64,000 nucleotides of DNA, taken from assembly GCA_000431535.1 (NCBI GenBank), contig HF991825.1, positions 92,003-156,002 on the forward strand, written 5' to 3'. Below, piece after piece: positions 33,533-42,164 of this stretch. Each line of letters starts with the position of its first letter. The stretch's first letter is position 1. The DNA comes from Clostridium sp. CAG:678 (GTDB lineage: Bacteria > Bacillota > Clostridia > Oscillospirales > Acutalibacteraceae). The translations under genes and the position numbers were made by a program. The notes below the pieces were generated by a model. It did not search any database. It was not told where the DNA came from and saw only the letters and a list, made by a program, of their open reading frames with translations.

Positions 33533-35368
33533 TTATCCACTGAGTTTGCCGAAAAGTTTTTTCTCATACGGCAGTTCGCCGATATGGATATAATACTTAT
33601 CATCTCCTGCTTTTAAAAGGCAATGACCTCTTTTTGGCTTTGATATGCATTTAACTTCTCCTTCTGTCAGTTTAAGCATATCTTTCACGGTATCTATGCC
33701 GCTGTGATCAGGATAGAAAAGAAATTTAAAACTGGTATTGGCTAATATCGGCCTGGTTATATGCCGTATTTCAGGATCATCTACATCAGAAATCTGCTGT
33801 GTTGCGGTTCCTATAATTGCGCCGTACTTTCTTGCACGCTTTGAAAAATCACGCAAATACTGAGCTATAACAGGGTTTTTACGGTCAAGCAATAAAGATA
33901 ACTCATCAACAGCAAAAACGATTTTTTCACGCCTCTGTGCAATTCTGTTCCAAACATAAGTCATTATGTTGAAGATCACCGCCTGCATTCTGCTCCTTGA
34001 GCCCATCAGAAGCGTGTTTATATCGAAATCAATTATGTTGCTGTTGCTTACATTTGTGTGACCGTTAAAAATATATCCTAAGGCACCATCATATGTATCT
34101 CTGAGCATAAGCAGTATATTGTTTATTAGTTCTTCGGATATATGCTTTGCCTCATAATTTTTATCATTGAAACACTTTTCTATGTATTCATATAAATTTG
34201 TAAATGTTGGATAATCTTCAGATTTCAGTACATCAAAATCCGATTCCTCTGAAATGCTGTTTTCAGCGTACATATCCTGAGTGAAGATCATGAGAGCATT
34301 GAGTTCCTTGGCATTGATCTCCGGGTAAAGAACCGTAAAAAATTCTTTAAGCCAGGATAGATGCTGAAAGAATATGTTTTTATGTCTAAAAGCATCTGCC
34401 CGGTTTTCAAAATCGTCAGGATCTTCAGCCTGAACTGCACGTTCAATTAACTCATCAGTCATTATCCGCCTTACTTCAAATGGGTTGATTTTTACTCGCC
34501 CTGAAGCACAATTTATTACGGTGCCCTTTAGTTTGGGTATCATCTCTACATAATCCTTATCAGGATCCAGCAAAAATATCGAATGATCCGAAAATATCAT
34601 CTGAGAAGAGATCTTCTTTACCAAATACGTTTTTCCCTGGCCGGATTGCCCGATGATTGAAAAGTTACCGTTGGTGATTTCTTCATTTCGTGCATCGAAA
34701 TCAAGAAACACATTGCCGCCATCTATTGTCTCACCAAGCCAAAGACCATGGGCATCATTTCTGTTTGAAAATGAAAAAGGATAAAGATTCGCAAGAGTGC
34801 TTGAAGGGATATTGTTTGCGGTCTTCAGAAAAAGATCTTTACCAAGTGGGTTTACCGCTATAAAGCCTTCTTTTTGCTCAAATCTTAAGATGTCATATGT
34901 TATTTTATAACCAAGCAAGATGTTTTTTATTTCGCGCTCTTTGCTGTTCAGTTCCTCTTCAGTTTTTCCGTAAAACTCAATAAAAATATTTGTAAGAAAT
35001 ATTTTATTGTGTCCTTTTTGCAATTCTTTGTAGAATTCAATAATATTGTCTTCGTCAGCTTCAGCATCAAGCTGCTCGGTTATTTTTGATGTGTTTCTGC
35101 GATTCGCCTTTTTGTTATTTATCTGATTGTTGATCAGAGTCTGTGCTTTTCCATCAATGAGCGGTTGCATTCTCATGGAAAACGTTGTTGACTTAATTTT
35201 TGAAACAGCGCTTAATACACAACTTGCACTTATGCTTGAAGGAAAATTTTTTATCATTATCGTTCTTCTCATAAAATCATTCTGCCAAGTATACCGTGGC
35301 AGAAAATTGATTCTATGCGGCGTAAGTCTTCTGGCAAGCATTATGTCTGTGTAGTCAGTATATGACAT
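33533..35368 (-). CDS. virB4: VirB4-type transfer ATPase
   Basis: About 611 residues, complete relative to TrsE/CD1110-like VirB4 proteins: N-terminal region (LTPHRINFLPRYTWQ), Walker A IIGQSGQGKTYLVKK near residue 240, and Walker B IVFAVDELSLLLDRK plus the Q-containing GTATQQISDV near the end. The ATG at 35368 is chosen because AAGGA precedes it and the upstream gene ends 17 bases before; the longer frame would overlap that gene. It powers channel assembly and substrate transfer. Confidence 0.92.
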   Translation of the reverse strand: MSYTDYTDIMLARRLTPHRINFLPRYTWQNDFMRRTIMIKNFPSSISASCVLSAVSKIKSTTFSMRMQPLIDGKAQTLINNQINNKKANRRNTSKITEQLDAEADEDNIIEFYKELQKGHNKIFLTNIFIEFYGKTEEELNSKEREIKNILLGYKITYDILRFEQKEGFIAVNPLGKDLFLKTANNIPSSTLANLYPFSFSNRNDAHGLWLGETIDGGNVFLDFDARNEEITNGNFSIIGQSGQGKTYLVKKISSQMIFSDHSIFLLDPDKDYVEMIPKLKGTVINCASGRVKINPFEVRRIMTDELIERAVQAEDPDDFENRADAFRHKNIFFQHLSWLKEFFTVLYPEINAKELNALMIFTQDMYAENSISEESDFDVLKSEDYPTFTNLYEYIEKCFNDKNYEAKHISEELINNILLMLRDTYDGALGYIFNGHTNVSNSNIIDFDINTLLMGSRSRMQAVIFNIMTYVWNRIAQRREKIVFAVDELSLLLDRKNPVIAQYLRDFSKRARKYGAIIGTATQQISDVDDPEIRHITRPILANTSFKFLFYPDHSGIDTVKDMLKLTEGEVKCISKPKRGHCLLKAGDDKYYIHIGELPYEKKLFGKLSG

Positions 35369-35384
35369 GTGCCGTATTTCCTTT

Positions 35385-35945
35385 TTATTTGGTTCGCTTG
35401 GCTGCGTTACCATATTTTTGGGTCAACTCCTCTCCGAAAAAGTAAATATCAAAAGTAGAGAACTCTCTTAAATAATAGTTCCTAAATACTGTGATCAACT
35501 CATTTTTTCGTACTTTTGAATATCTCATATTTTGCCCTTGAAGTGCCTCTTCAAAAGATTGTCTTTCTTCATCTGATTTTATACTGATAATAAAGTAATA
35601 GGCTCTTTGTATGGAACTTGTCTTTTTATCATTTGCATCATATGAAGAAATCAGATCAACGATTTGATCCGTGTATTCTTTATACTCTTCTTTCATATTA
35701 GAAAAGAATTCTTTGTTATGCGAAAGATCTTCTACTTTATCCATCGCAAATGTATCAATTGGTCTGTTCGCGGACTCAAAGAATTGGCACAAAGAAGAAA
35801 TTTCCAAATCCATTTCTCTCTCTGTTAGAATAGAGGTATTTGGTGGAAAGAACCGATAAAAGTAGTATTTACTTTCTCCTGATTCTACGTAATCGTCTTT
35901 TATCTTAAAAGAGAGAAGATTTTCCATTTTATCCTTTTTAGGCAT
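35385..35945 (-). CDS. TrsD-like conjugation protein
   Basis: A 186-residue soluble protein between PrgI and VirB4. The block YYFYRFFPPNTSILTEREMD and DTFAMDKVEDLSHNKEFF resembles TrsD of staphylococcal pSK41-type systems, which occupies the same place; function unknown, presumably a cytoplasmic channel component. I considered it as a split VirB4 N-terminus, but the downstream VirB4 is complete. Its ATG overlaps the prgI stop by one base (TAATG). Confidence 0.65.
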   Translation of the reverse strand: MPKKDKMENLLSFKIKDDYVESGESKYYFYRFFPPNTSILTEREMDLEISSLCQFFESANRPIDTFAMDKVEDLSHNKEFFSNMKEEYKEYTDQIVDLISSYDANDKKTSSIQRAYYFIISIKSDEERQSFEEALQGQNMRYSKVRKNELITVFRNYYLREFSTFDIYFFGEELTQKYGNAAKRTK

Positions 35946-36208
35946 TATTCCTCACCTCCGATAAGACTGTAATCCTGAGGCTTAAAAAAATAGTTATAAA
36001 CTTTTTTAGCGTATTGCCACAAGTTTTCTTCACCGTTTATGAAACGGACACAGGTTGCAAATACTACAGCCGGAATGACAAGTAAATAAAACCTTGTTGA
36101 TATAACGGCTATTAAGAATGAAAAAACGATTATGAGTAGTTCTGGAAGAGAAAGACCCCACATCGTATATTTTTGATTAAGCCGAGGCGGTATAAGATAT
36201 TTTTTCAT
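35945..36208 (-). CDS. PrgI family membrane protein (VirB3-like)
   Basis: An 87-residue protein with two membrane helices (about 20-36 and 38-54) flanked by the conserved IPPRLNQKYTMWGLSLPELL and a basic cytoplasmic tail, as in PrgI proteins of Gram-positive type IV systems, functional counterparts of VirB3 that dock VirB4. ATG 36208 has AAAGGA 7 bases upstream. Confidence 0.85.
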   Translation of the reverse strand: MKKYLIPPRLNQKYTMWGLSLPELLIIVFSFLIAVISTRFYLLVIPAVVFATCVRFINGEENLWQYAKKVYNYFFKPQDYSLIGGEE

Positions 36209-36221
36209 ATACAAATCCTTT

Positions 36222-37043
36222 CTATCTGATCATAAGTGCTCCGGTTTGCAGTGCCATTGCACCAAAGTTACCTTGACTACCACTGCTCCAACCATATTTG
36301 TTAAGTATCTTTGATACTGCGGGCATTGTGAGCCAGCAGGCAAGGCAGAAGATAATATTGTCCGCATTGAAAAATCCACAACCCAGGAAGAACAAAACAT
36401 ATATAAATAAATAGGTAAGTGTTATTGACAGCATTTGCCGGATCCAATCACCCATTTTGGTGGTATCGCCGCGCATTATATCTCCTATATAAAGAACTGA
36501 TGTAAATATATGCACAAACATTTCCCCTGAGCGCTTTATGGCACTGACCGCAAAATACAAAACGGCGAACAAAATTATAATTATAAATATAAGGCTTAAG
36601 AAGTCGGCAGCATCAACATTGCTGCCGATGATTTCTTCTATGATTTCGCTTGCAGATTGGTTCAGTTGATCAGCGGACAGCGAAATCCCAAAATAACTTG
36701 TTATTCGGTATGCAAGTTCCATGCTCCATATTCCTATCCAACGTGCGCATAACGCAAAAACAAAGGCTTTTGCTATGTTAGAAAAAGCAACTGCATAATA
36801 AACCGGCTTTCCGGAAACTCTTTCTTCTGCTATGTCAACGGCTATAACTATAAAACAAACGCCAAAAACGAGTAAATTTATCCAGGAAGAAAAATTCATA
36901 AATAAATTTATGGCCTTAACTTCAAAAAATGAAAGCACATAATTGTTTACGAAATTAATTGCAAAAGCTGCTACACCTATAAGTTTTGCATTAAGCCAGT
37001 CAAGCAGGCCGGTAAGGAATTGAAAAACAATGCTTTCAACCAT
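36222..37043 (-). CDS. TrbL/VirB6-like polytopic channel protein
   Basis: About 273 residues with five or six membrane segments (first at about 5-35, then 50-70, 85-105, 145-170, 190-235). Proteins of this size and topology between a small two-TM protein and PrgI are the VirB6/TrbL counterparts of Tn1549-like elements. The C-terminus is a short glycine-rich tail. The ATG at 37043 is 8 bases after AGG and overlaps the previous stop region. Confidence 0.8.
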   Translation of the reverse strand: MVESIVFQFLTGLLDWLNAKLIGVAAFAINFVNNYVLSFFEVKAINLFMNFSSWINLLVFGVCFIVIAVDIAEERVSGKPVYYAVAFSNIAKAFVFALCARWIGIWSMELAYRITSYFGISLSADQLNQSASEIIEEIIGSNVDAADFLSLIFIIIILFAVLYFAVSAIKRSGEMFVHIFTSVLYIGDIMRGDTTKMGDWIRQMLSITLTYLFIYVLFFLGCGFFNADNIIFCLACWLTMPAVSKILNKYGWSSGSQGNFGAMALQTGALMIR

Positions 37044-37044
37044 G

Positions 37045-37338
37045 TTATACACCTACTACCTGCCAAATCCATGCAGGTGAAGAAGCCACAACAGCTATAA
37101 CAATCACCACAACAACTATGGTCGTAATTTTGTTGCTGTAATCTTCGCCGTTGCGGTGCAATTTTATTGCGCTTGCTATTGCAAATATTAATACGCCTGC
37201 GAGGATTGCGCATATGATTGGAATGGCTACTGAATTGACAACAAATTTTACTGTGTCCATAATTTCATTTTTTGCAGCAGTCAGACCGCTTTGTACGTCA
37301 AGCAGAATTGGCATAATTTTTTCAGAAAATAAAGTCAT
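37045..37338 (-). CDS. two-TM small transfer protein (VirB2/DUF3852-like)
   Basis: A 97-residue protein with an amphipathic N-terminus and two hydrophobic segments (about 32-57 and 72-92), the layout of VirB2-type pilin-like subunits and of DUF3852 proteins in CD1107-type elements. Its ATG overlaps the stop of the Toprim gene (ATGA), and its stop overlaps the next start. Family assignment is by size, topology and position. Confidence 0.65.
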   Translation of the reverse strand: MTLFSEKIMPILLDVQSGLTAAKNEIMDTVKFVVNSVAIPIICAILAGVLIFAIASAIKLHRNGEDYSNKITTIVVVVIVIAVVASSPAWIWQVVGV

Positions 37339-38324
37339 CTTGGAATCATCCTTTCTATTGATTGAGTAAGAGATGCTGATTGAGAAATTGGGGCATTTTG
37401 CTGAGAAATAACTTTTAAGTCCTCATTAAAATCTTTAGTATGAGGCGCTTTATCAACAACTTTTCCGGTATAGCCCTCTTTCTGCAGTGCTTCTCTTGCT
37501 CTCTGTCTGTATTTATTTCCGGCTTCATCATTATCAAAGCCAAGATAGATAGTGTTAATGTTTTTATGTGTTGAAACATAGTTTATAACGGGTTTCATTG
37601 ATGGTCCGCAAGTTGCAACATAGTCATAATCATTGGGATTGAAATTATGCTTTTCAAACATTGTCATAACAGACATACTGTCAATTACTGCTTCTGTAAC
37701 AAAGAGTTTACTTGAATTGTTGCAAACCGACCAAGCATGTTCAAAATTGCTTCCTGACACAATATGTGTATATGCTCTTTCATAGCCTTCCGGTATTTTA
37801 TCGCTGCAGCCTCGTTGAAAGCAAAAACACTCTTTACCGTCATGAAATCCTACAAATGAGGCATTGCCACGAATATCTTCATACAAATAATTCCGCCTTA
37901 CCATATCTGTAACTACTGTGCGGCTCAGGCATCTTGTTTGAGTAAGGTACGCATAAACATGTTTATATCGTCCAGAGCATTTTTGAGGCAATTTAAACGG
38001 TTTCTTTTCCGGCTGTTTGTAATCTCTTCTGACTCGACTTATTCTGTAATCGGGTAATCCGTTAAGTTCTTTTGCCAGCATTTTAATTGCCTCGCTGTTA
38101 CTTATGCCATAGTGCCACTGAGCAAAATTAATTACATTTAATCTGCGGTTATCTCCTGTTCCCGGATGAAAATATGTGTTTGTTTCAGGATAAATGCGTA
38201 CGCTGCCGTGTTCCTTTAGACCATAATAACTTCCGTTTCCCATAGGGTATGGAGTATAGCCGCAGTCTTTCATATATTCCAGCAAATCTATGTTTGCAAG
38301 AATCCGATCTACTGTTTTTCCCAT
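37335..38324 (-). CDS. DUF3991/Toprim-domain protein (primase-like)
   Basis: About 329 residues. The N-terminal part (ETNTYFHPGTGDNRRLNVINFA) is a primase CHC2/DUF3991-like region without its zinc cysteines. The C-terminal Toprim domain shows LFVTEAVIDSMSV (catalytic Glu) and TIYLGFDNDEAGNKYR (DxD). Such proteins prime DNA synthesis after transfer or resolve topology. The ATG at 38324 has GGAG upstream. Confidence 0.82.
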   Translation of the reverse strand: MGKTVDRILANIDLLEYMKDCGYTPYPMGNGSYYGLKEHGSVRIYPETNTYFHPGTGDNRRLNVINFAQWHYGISNSEAIKMLAKELNGLPDYRISRVRRDYKQPEKKPFKLPQKCSGRYKHVYAYLTQTRCLSRTVVTDMVRRNYLYEDIRGNASFVGFHDGKECFCFQRGCSDKIPEGYERAYTHIVSGSNFEHAWSVCNNSSKLFVTEAVIDSMSVMTMFEKHNFNPNDYDYVATCGPSMKPVINYVSTHKNINTIYLGFDNDEAGNKYRQRAREALQKEGYTGKVVDKAPHTKDFNEDLKVISQQNAPISQSASLTQSIERMIPR

Positions 38325-38339
38325 ATTTACCGCTCCGTA

Positions 38340-38380
38340 AAAAAGAGCGGTGCGCACTTAGTGCACACCGCTTTTGGTTA
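38340..38380 (-). terminator. terminator formed by 19-bp palindrome copy 3
   Basis: GTGCGCACTTAGTGCACAC at 38350-38368 is extended to AGCGG/CCGCT and followed by CTTTTTT on the minus strand. It separates the surface-protein genes from the transfer operon. Confidence 0.75.
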
Positions 38381-38448
38381 GAAAAGATATTGAATTGTTT
38401 TAAGAACTTAAAGCGTTAAATCACAGTTATAGTTGGTTTTCATACAAT

Positions 38449-39939
38449 TTATGAAAACATTTCCGGAGCAACAACTATAGATATTCCCTGTTGAGAATAA
38501 TATTCGTTTGAAGCAACAAGAATATCTGCAACCTTTTGGGTTTCACAATAAATTTTTGCACCGCCTTTAATCCTCGAGAAAGCAGAATCGTTAATTTGTT
38601 TAACACTGTCAGGAATATATACCGTTTTTAAATTAGAACACCCATAAAACGCATTATTTCCTATACGTGATACACTATTTGGAATGATCACTTCCTTGAG
38701 TGAAGTACACAATGAAAATGCGTGCATAGAAATCTCCGTTACACTATTTGGGATAGTAATTTCTTCTAAGTTTTTACAATTACCAAAAGCAAAAGAGCCT
38801 ATTGAAGTTACACTATTAGCAATTGTAATATTTGTCAAACTTTCACATTCATCAAATGCATTATCGGATATATTCGTTACTCCATCTAATATAACAACTT
38901 TTTTTGGTGTAGCAACAACATACTCAGCATATATATCGTTAATATAGGACGTTATATTATTGCTAAGTTCGTCCAATTCGGATGAATGCACGTTTCCGTT
39001 TACACCGACAATGTTATATGTAGAATATCTTACACCATCGTTTATTTGAGTTATCCAGTTCGGTTTAAGTTTATTTGTTGGAAAATACACATTAATAACA
39101 CCTTCACTATTCATAGGCAATTCACCGTCGGTGTAATAATGAATGCTGAATTTTTGAGCGACTGCTTCGTAAACACCAATATAATCTGTTAAATCAGCCT
39201 GAATATTTTCCTTCATCTCACCTTCGCCGGAGATCACAAGTTCATCTTCATCCGAAAGCACATAACGAATACCGTTGTATTCGATTACGTTGTCTGACTC
39301 TGCTTGAGCAGAACTTACAGCAGCTCGGCTTTTGATCTTGTTTGCCTGTGTTTCCACTTCAATAGGTGATGTGTTTTTATTTGGCACCATATAATATGCC
39401 TTTACATCATCCGCTTCCGTAGCGGATAGATCATATTCATATAAAGTGGTATAACCGGGCGGCAGCGGATTTTCGTCAAGAGAAACATTGTAATGCAGTA
39501 CGCTGCTCCATTCGCCGGCGCTGAGGGTATCGGTGGATATGGATGTTACCGCGCTGTTTGAATTTTGAAGATCGTCATATGTAAATGTGGTCTTTTCCTG
39601 AGAAACCTGAGCAACGATATCATCTTTGCCGGATTGCTTGAGGGAAATACTACTTTCTGGCGTTACTGTAATGAGTTCATTACCGGCAATATCGCCTTCA
39701 ACTATAACAGCACCCTCGCCGGTATACTTCTTGTTTTCATCGGGAGCGCCAGAAAGCGTGATGTTGGTCGGGAGCCAGACCACTGCTTCGCTTTCAACCG
39801 TCGCTTTAACGGTCGTGCTGCCGGTATTGCCCGGCGTGATCTGCTGTGTATCGGCGGCAAAGGCAGTAACGCCTGTCGATAAACTGATCGCTGCTACCAT
39901 TGCTCCGGCGATGATTTTCTTAAATACAAATTTCTTCAT
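38449..39939 (-). CDS. secreted surface protein: shared N-terminal domain plus BspA-like leucine-rich repeats
   Basis: About 496 residues. A signal peptide ends at AFAAD (about residue 30). Residues 45-160 form a domain also present in the neighbouring gene (VVWLPT, GDIAGNELITVTP, FTYDDL, LSAGEWS). The C-terminal third has at least four BspA-type repeats of about 23 residues (ITIANSVTSIGSFAFGNC, ITIPNSVTEISMHAF and so on), which fold as LRRs and often bind host or bacterial surfaces. No sorting signal. AAAGGA precedes ATG 39939. Confidence 0.8.
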   Translation of the reverse strand: MKKFVFKKIIAGAMVAAISLSTGVTAFAADTQQITPGNTGSTTVKATVESEAVVWLPTNITLSGAPDENKKYTGEGAVIVEGDIAGNELITVTPESSISLKQSGKDDIVAQVSQEKTTFTYDDLQNSNSAVTSISTDTLSAGEWSSVLHYNVSLDENPLPPGYTTLYEYDLSATEADDVKAYYMVPNKNTSPIEVETQANKIKSRAAVSSAQAESDNVIEYNGIRYVLSDEDELVISGEGEMKENIQADLTDYIGVYEAVAQKFSIHYYTDGELPMNSEGVINVYFPTNKLKPNWITQINDGVRYSTYNIVGVNGNVHSSELDELSNNITSYINDIYAEYVVATPKKVVILDGVTNISDNAFDECESLTNITIANSVTSIGSFAFGNCKNLEEITIPNSVTEISMHAFSLCTSLKEVIIPNSVSRIGNNAFYGCSNLKTVYIPDSVKQINDSAFSRIKGGAKIYCETQKVADILVASNEYYSQQGISIVVAPEMFS

Positions 39940-39984
39940 ATCTTTGTTTCCTTTCATTTTATTGGCGGACTAATAGTTTATGAT

Positions 39985-40560
39985 TTATGCTTCGTTGAGA
40001 GATACTGCGTAGCTGTATCTGCCCGTCCATTCACCGGCGCTAAGTTCAGCCGCGCTGATATTCGTAGTTGTCTGTGCCACGGTACCGTCTTTCAGATCTT
40101 CGTATGTAAAATCTGTTTTAGACTGCGTTACTGTGCCAGTAATATCTGCTTTACCGGGCTGCGTGAGTGTAACCGTGCTGTCCGGGACAACACATACCTT
40201 TTCATTACCGGCAATGTTTCCCTGTACCTTAACCGTGACGGTGCATGCATATTCACCGCTGTCCTGCTTTTCAAGCGTAGCCTCAGTCGGAAGCCAGACG
40301 ATAATATCGCCTTCAACCAAATTTCCGTCCTCATCGTAATAGTCCGATCCGCTCGCCTGTGAAGCGTAAACGTCAACGGAATAGGACTTGCTTTCCTCAA
40401 GAAAATCAGAATGCTGCGTCATATTGGATTCTGTGGAATAGTCCGGCGCGCTTGAGCCTTCCGAATTTTCAACTGCGGCGAATACCTGAAATGCTGACGT
40501 GCAGCCAATGATGGTAAACGCCATTACGGTACATAAAATGGATTGGATTGTTTTTTTCAT
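39985..40560 (-). CDS. secreted protein with the shared surface domain
   Basis: A 191-residue protein with a signal peptide (residues 1-29, ending QVFAA) and, from about residue 85 to the end, a domain clearly related to that of the next gene (IVWLPT, GNIAGNEKVCVVPDS, TQSKTDFTYEDL, LSAGEWTGRYSYAVSL). It lacks the LRR part and any anchor. The two genes probably arose by duplication. An extracellular role in mating-pair contact is inferred from position. Confidence 0.7.
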   Translation of the reverse strand: MKKTIQSILCTVMAFTIIGCTSAFQVFAAVENSEGSSAPDYSTESNMTQHSDFLEESKSYSVDVYASQASGSDYYDEDGNLVEGDIIVWLPTEATLEKQDSGEYACTVTVKVQGNIAGNEKVCVVPDSTVTLTQPGKADITGTVTQSKTDFTYEDLKDGTVAQTTTNISAAELSAGEWTGRYSYAVSLNEA

Positions 40561-40579
40561 AGCTTAGTCTCCTTAAAAT

Positions 40580-41446
40580 TTATTCAACGACAACGGTTGT
40601 GAAAATATTTCCGTCAATCGGGTTTTCGCTCCCGTCCTCGTTGTAGCTGACAGCGTTCAGCCTTAATCGGTACTCACCGGGTGAACTGAGCACGGAATAT
40701 ATATCTAAGTCCGCCTTGTTGCCCGGCTCGATCAGCCCGGTACTGCCGATATAGGCGCCGCTGTCAGTGAATACGTTGTATGAAATGCTTTTTTCATTCT
40801 TTACGTAGTTTTTCAATTCTATTGCCGGGTTGTCTGCTGATACGTGATACTCTCTTTTTACCACGACAGCAAAGTTGCTGCCCGGATCAGGTTCAGCCAG
40901 AGCTACATCGGAATATGGCTGCTGATCTGCCATAGGCGGTGTTTGCTCCGGATCATCGTTCACCGGAAACAGCAGACATATTAACAGACCGAGTAGAAGT
41001 AAAATCAGAATCGGAAACGGGATCAGCGAGAATTTGCAGAGCTTGACAAATTTCTTGCCGCCGACATAGGCATAGCCTATGCAGTGATAGAAAAAGAGAT
41101 TTTCATACAAATCGAATTTCTGCATCTTGCTCAGATTCAGAGAATCGTCATTGAAAGACTGAACGGTATATACTCCGTCAAGTTCTGCCTGAAAGATACC
41201 GATAATATGCTTTCTATACTTTTTCCCAAGCACCCTTTCCGGATCATCAGCGGTTTCTATATCTTCATAATACTTCTGCTTGATCTTAACAGAGCCGGCA
41301 ACGGTAACATCGTTTTCTTTGGAATACTTTTTAAATTCAGACTTTGATAAATACAGAAAAGGTTTAAAATCCTTTTTTCTGTATTCCTTTGTTTTGTACC
41401 GTTCGTTTTTGAATGAACGGACGGTAAGTACATTATCGTTTATCAT
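40580..41446 (-). CDS. single-pass membrane protein with extracellular domain, unknown function
   Basis: A 288-residue protein: a basic cytoplasmic N-terminal domain (1-140, many Lys/Tyr), one membrane helix (about 143-162, IPFPILILLLLGLLICLLF), a Pro-rich linker and an extracellular beta-type domain. I do not recognise the family. It lies in the surface-protein block with closely spaced genes on both sides. Confidence 0.65.
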   Translation of the reverse strand: MINDNVLTVRSFKNERYKTKEYRKKDFKPFLYLSKSEFKKYSKENDVTVAGSVKIKQKYYEDIETADDPERVLGKKYRKHIIGIFQAELDGVYTVQSFNDDSLNLSKMQKFDLYENLFFYHCIGYAYVGGKKFVKLCKFSLIPFPILILLLLGLLICLLFPVNDDPEQTPPMADQQPYSDVALAEPDPGSNFAVVVKREYHVSADNPAIELKNYVKNEKSISYNVFTDSGAYIGSTGLIEPGNKADLDIYSVLSSPGEYRLRLNAVSYNEDGSENPIDGNIFTTVVVE

Positions 41447-41465
41447 TTTTCCGTCCTCTCCGGCG

Positions 41466-42113
41466 CTAATCAGGGTTTGAAACAGTTACCATACAGAAGT
41501 CATAATATTGCCCGTCTGTGGTTTCTACAGAAATTGAAACAACCCCTTCAGAAACACCTGAAAGATTTCCCTGTTTATCAATGGTTGCAATAGATGTATC
41601 GCTTGAATTCCAAATTAAATCGTTTTCTGAATATCCGCTGGGTACGAGTACAGAAACAGGGCAAGTATCTCCTACATTGATTTCATATGTAAATTCCGGC
41701 AGAGATAATTCGTTACTATCAGCGGATTCAAAATTTTCAAAGTTATAAGTTTCGTATGGAATTGTATCGGGGGTATCAACAGCATTGTCAACAGCAGTGC
41801 CGACAAAGACGGTAGATGCAATGGTTATGAGGATGGCTATAAAAATATTGAGTATAAAACTCACAAGAGCGCAGATACCGCTGACCTTCGCTGTTTTCGG
41901 CTTCTTATCCTTTTGCGTCAAAAAGATGATCAAGCCGGCAAGTGGAATAATAAAGGACAGAATGGCTAACCCCACACTCGCTTTTTCCTCAACCGGTTGT
42001 TGCTGCGGAGGATAATAATTCGGATTGGGCGGCTGCGGTGGCTGGTAATTTTGATGCGGATTTGTATAGTCAGTATTCGATTGATTAAGATTTTGATTGT
42101 AGTTGTTTCCCAT
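41466..42113 (-). CDS. membrane protein with Pro/Asn-rich N-terminus and Big2 (Ig-like) domain
   Basis: A 215-residue protein: an Asn/Gln/Pro/Tyr-rich tail (1-43), two membrane helices (about 48-67 and 75-105, DUF4190-like), and a C-terminal bacterial Ig-like group 2 domain with DLIWNSSDTSIATIDKQGNL followed by SGVSEG. Big2 domains occur in adhesins. AGGAG 6 bases before the ATG. Confidence 0.72.
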   Translation of the reverse strand: MGNNYNQNLNQSNTDYTNPHQNYQPPQPPNPNYYPPQQQPVEEKASVGLAILSFIIPLAGLIIFLTQKDKKPKTAKVSGICALVSFILNIFIAILITIASTVFVGTAVDNAVDTPDTIPYETYNFENFESADSNELSLPEFTYEINVGDTCPVSVLVPSGYSENDLIWNSSDTSIATIDKQGNLSGVSEGVVSISVETTDGQYYDFCMVTVSNPD

Positions 42114-42129
42114 AATTGTCTCCTGTAAA

Positions 42130-42160
42130 AAATGAGCCGCTGCGTTTTGCAGCGGCTTTA
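42130..42160 (-). terminator. terminator of the adhesin gene
   Basis: AGCCGCTGC/GCAGCGGCT, 5-base loop; T-run on the minus strand (CATTTTTTAC). Confidence 0.7.
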
Positions 42161-42164
42161 CATA

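Noticed and set aside
35385-35413. VirB4 split by frameshift into a 186-residue and a 626-residue part
   Set aside because: The downstream frame already holds the normal VirB4 N-terminal region, and the 186-residue protein resembles TrsD in the same gene position, so these are two genes.
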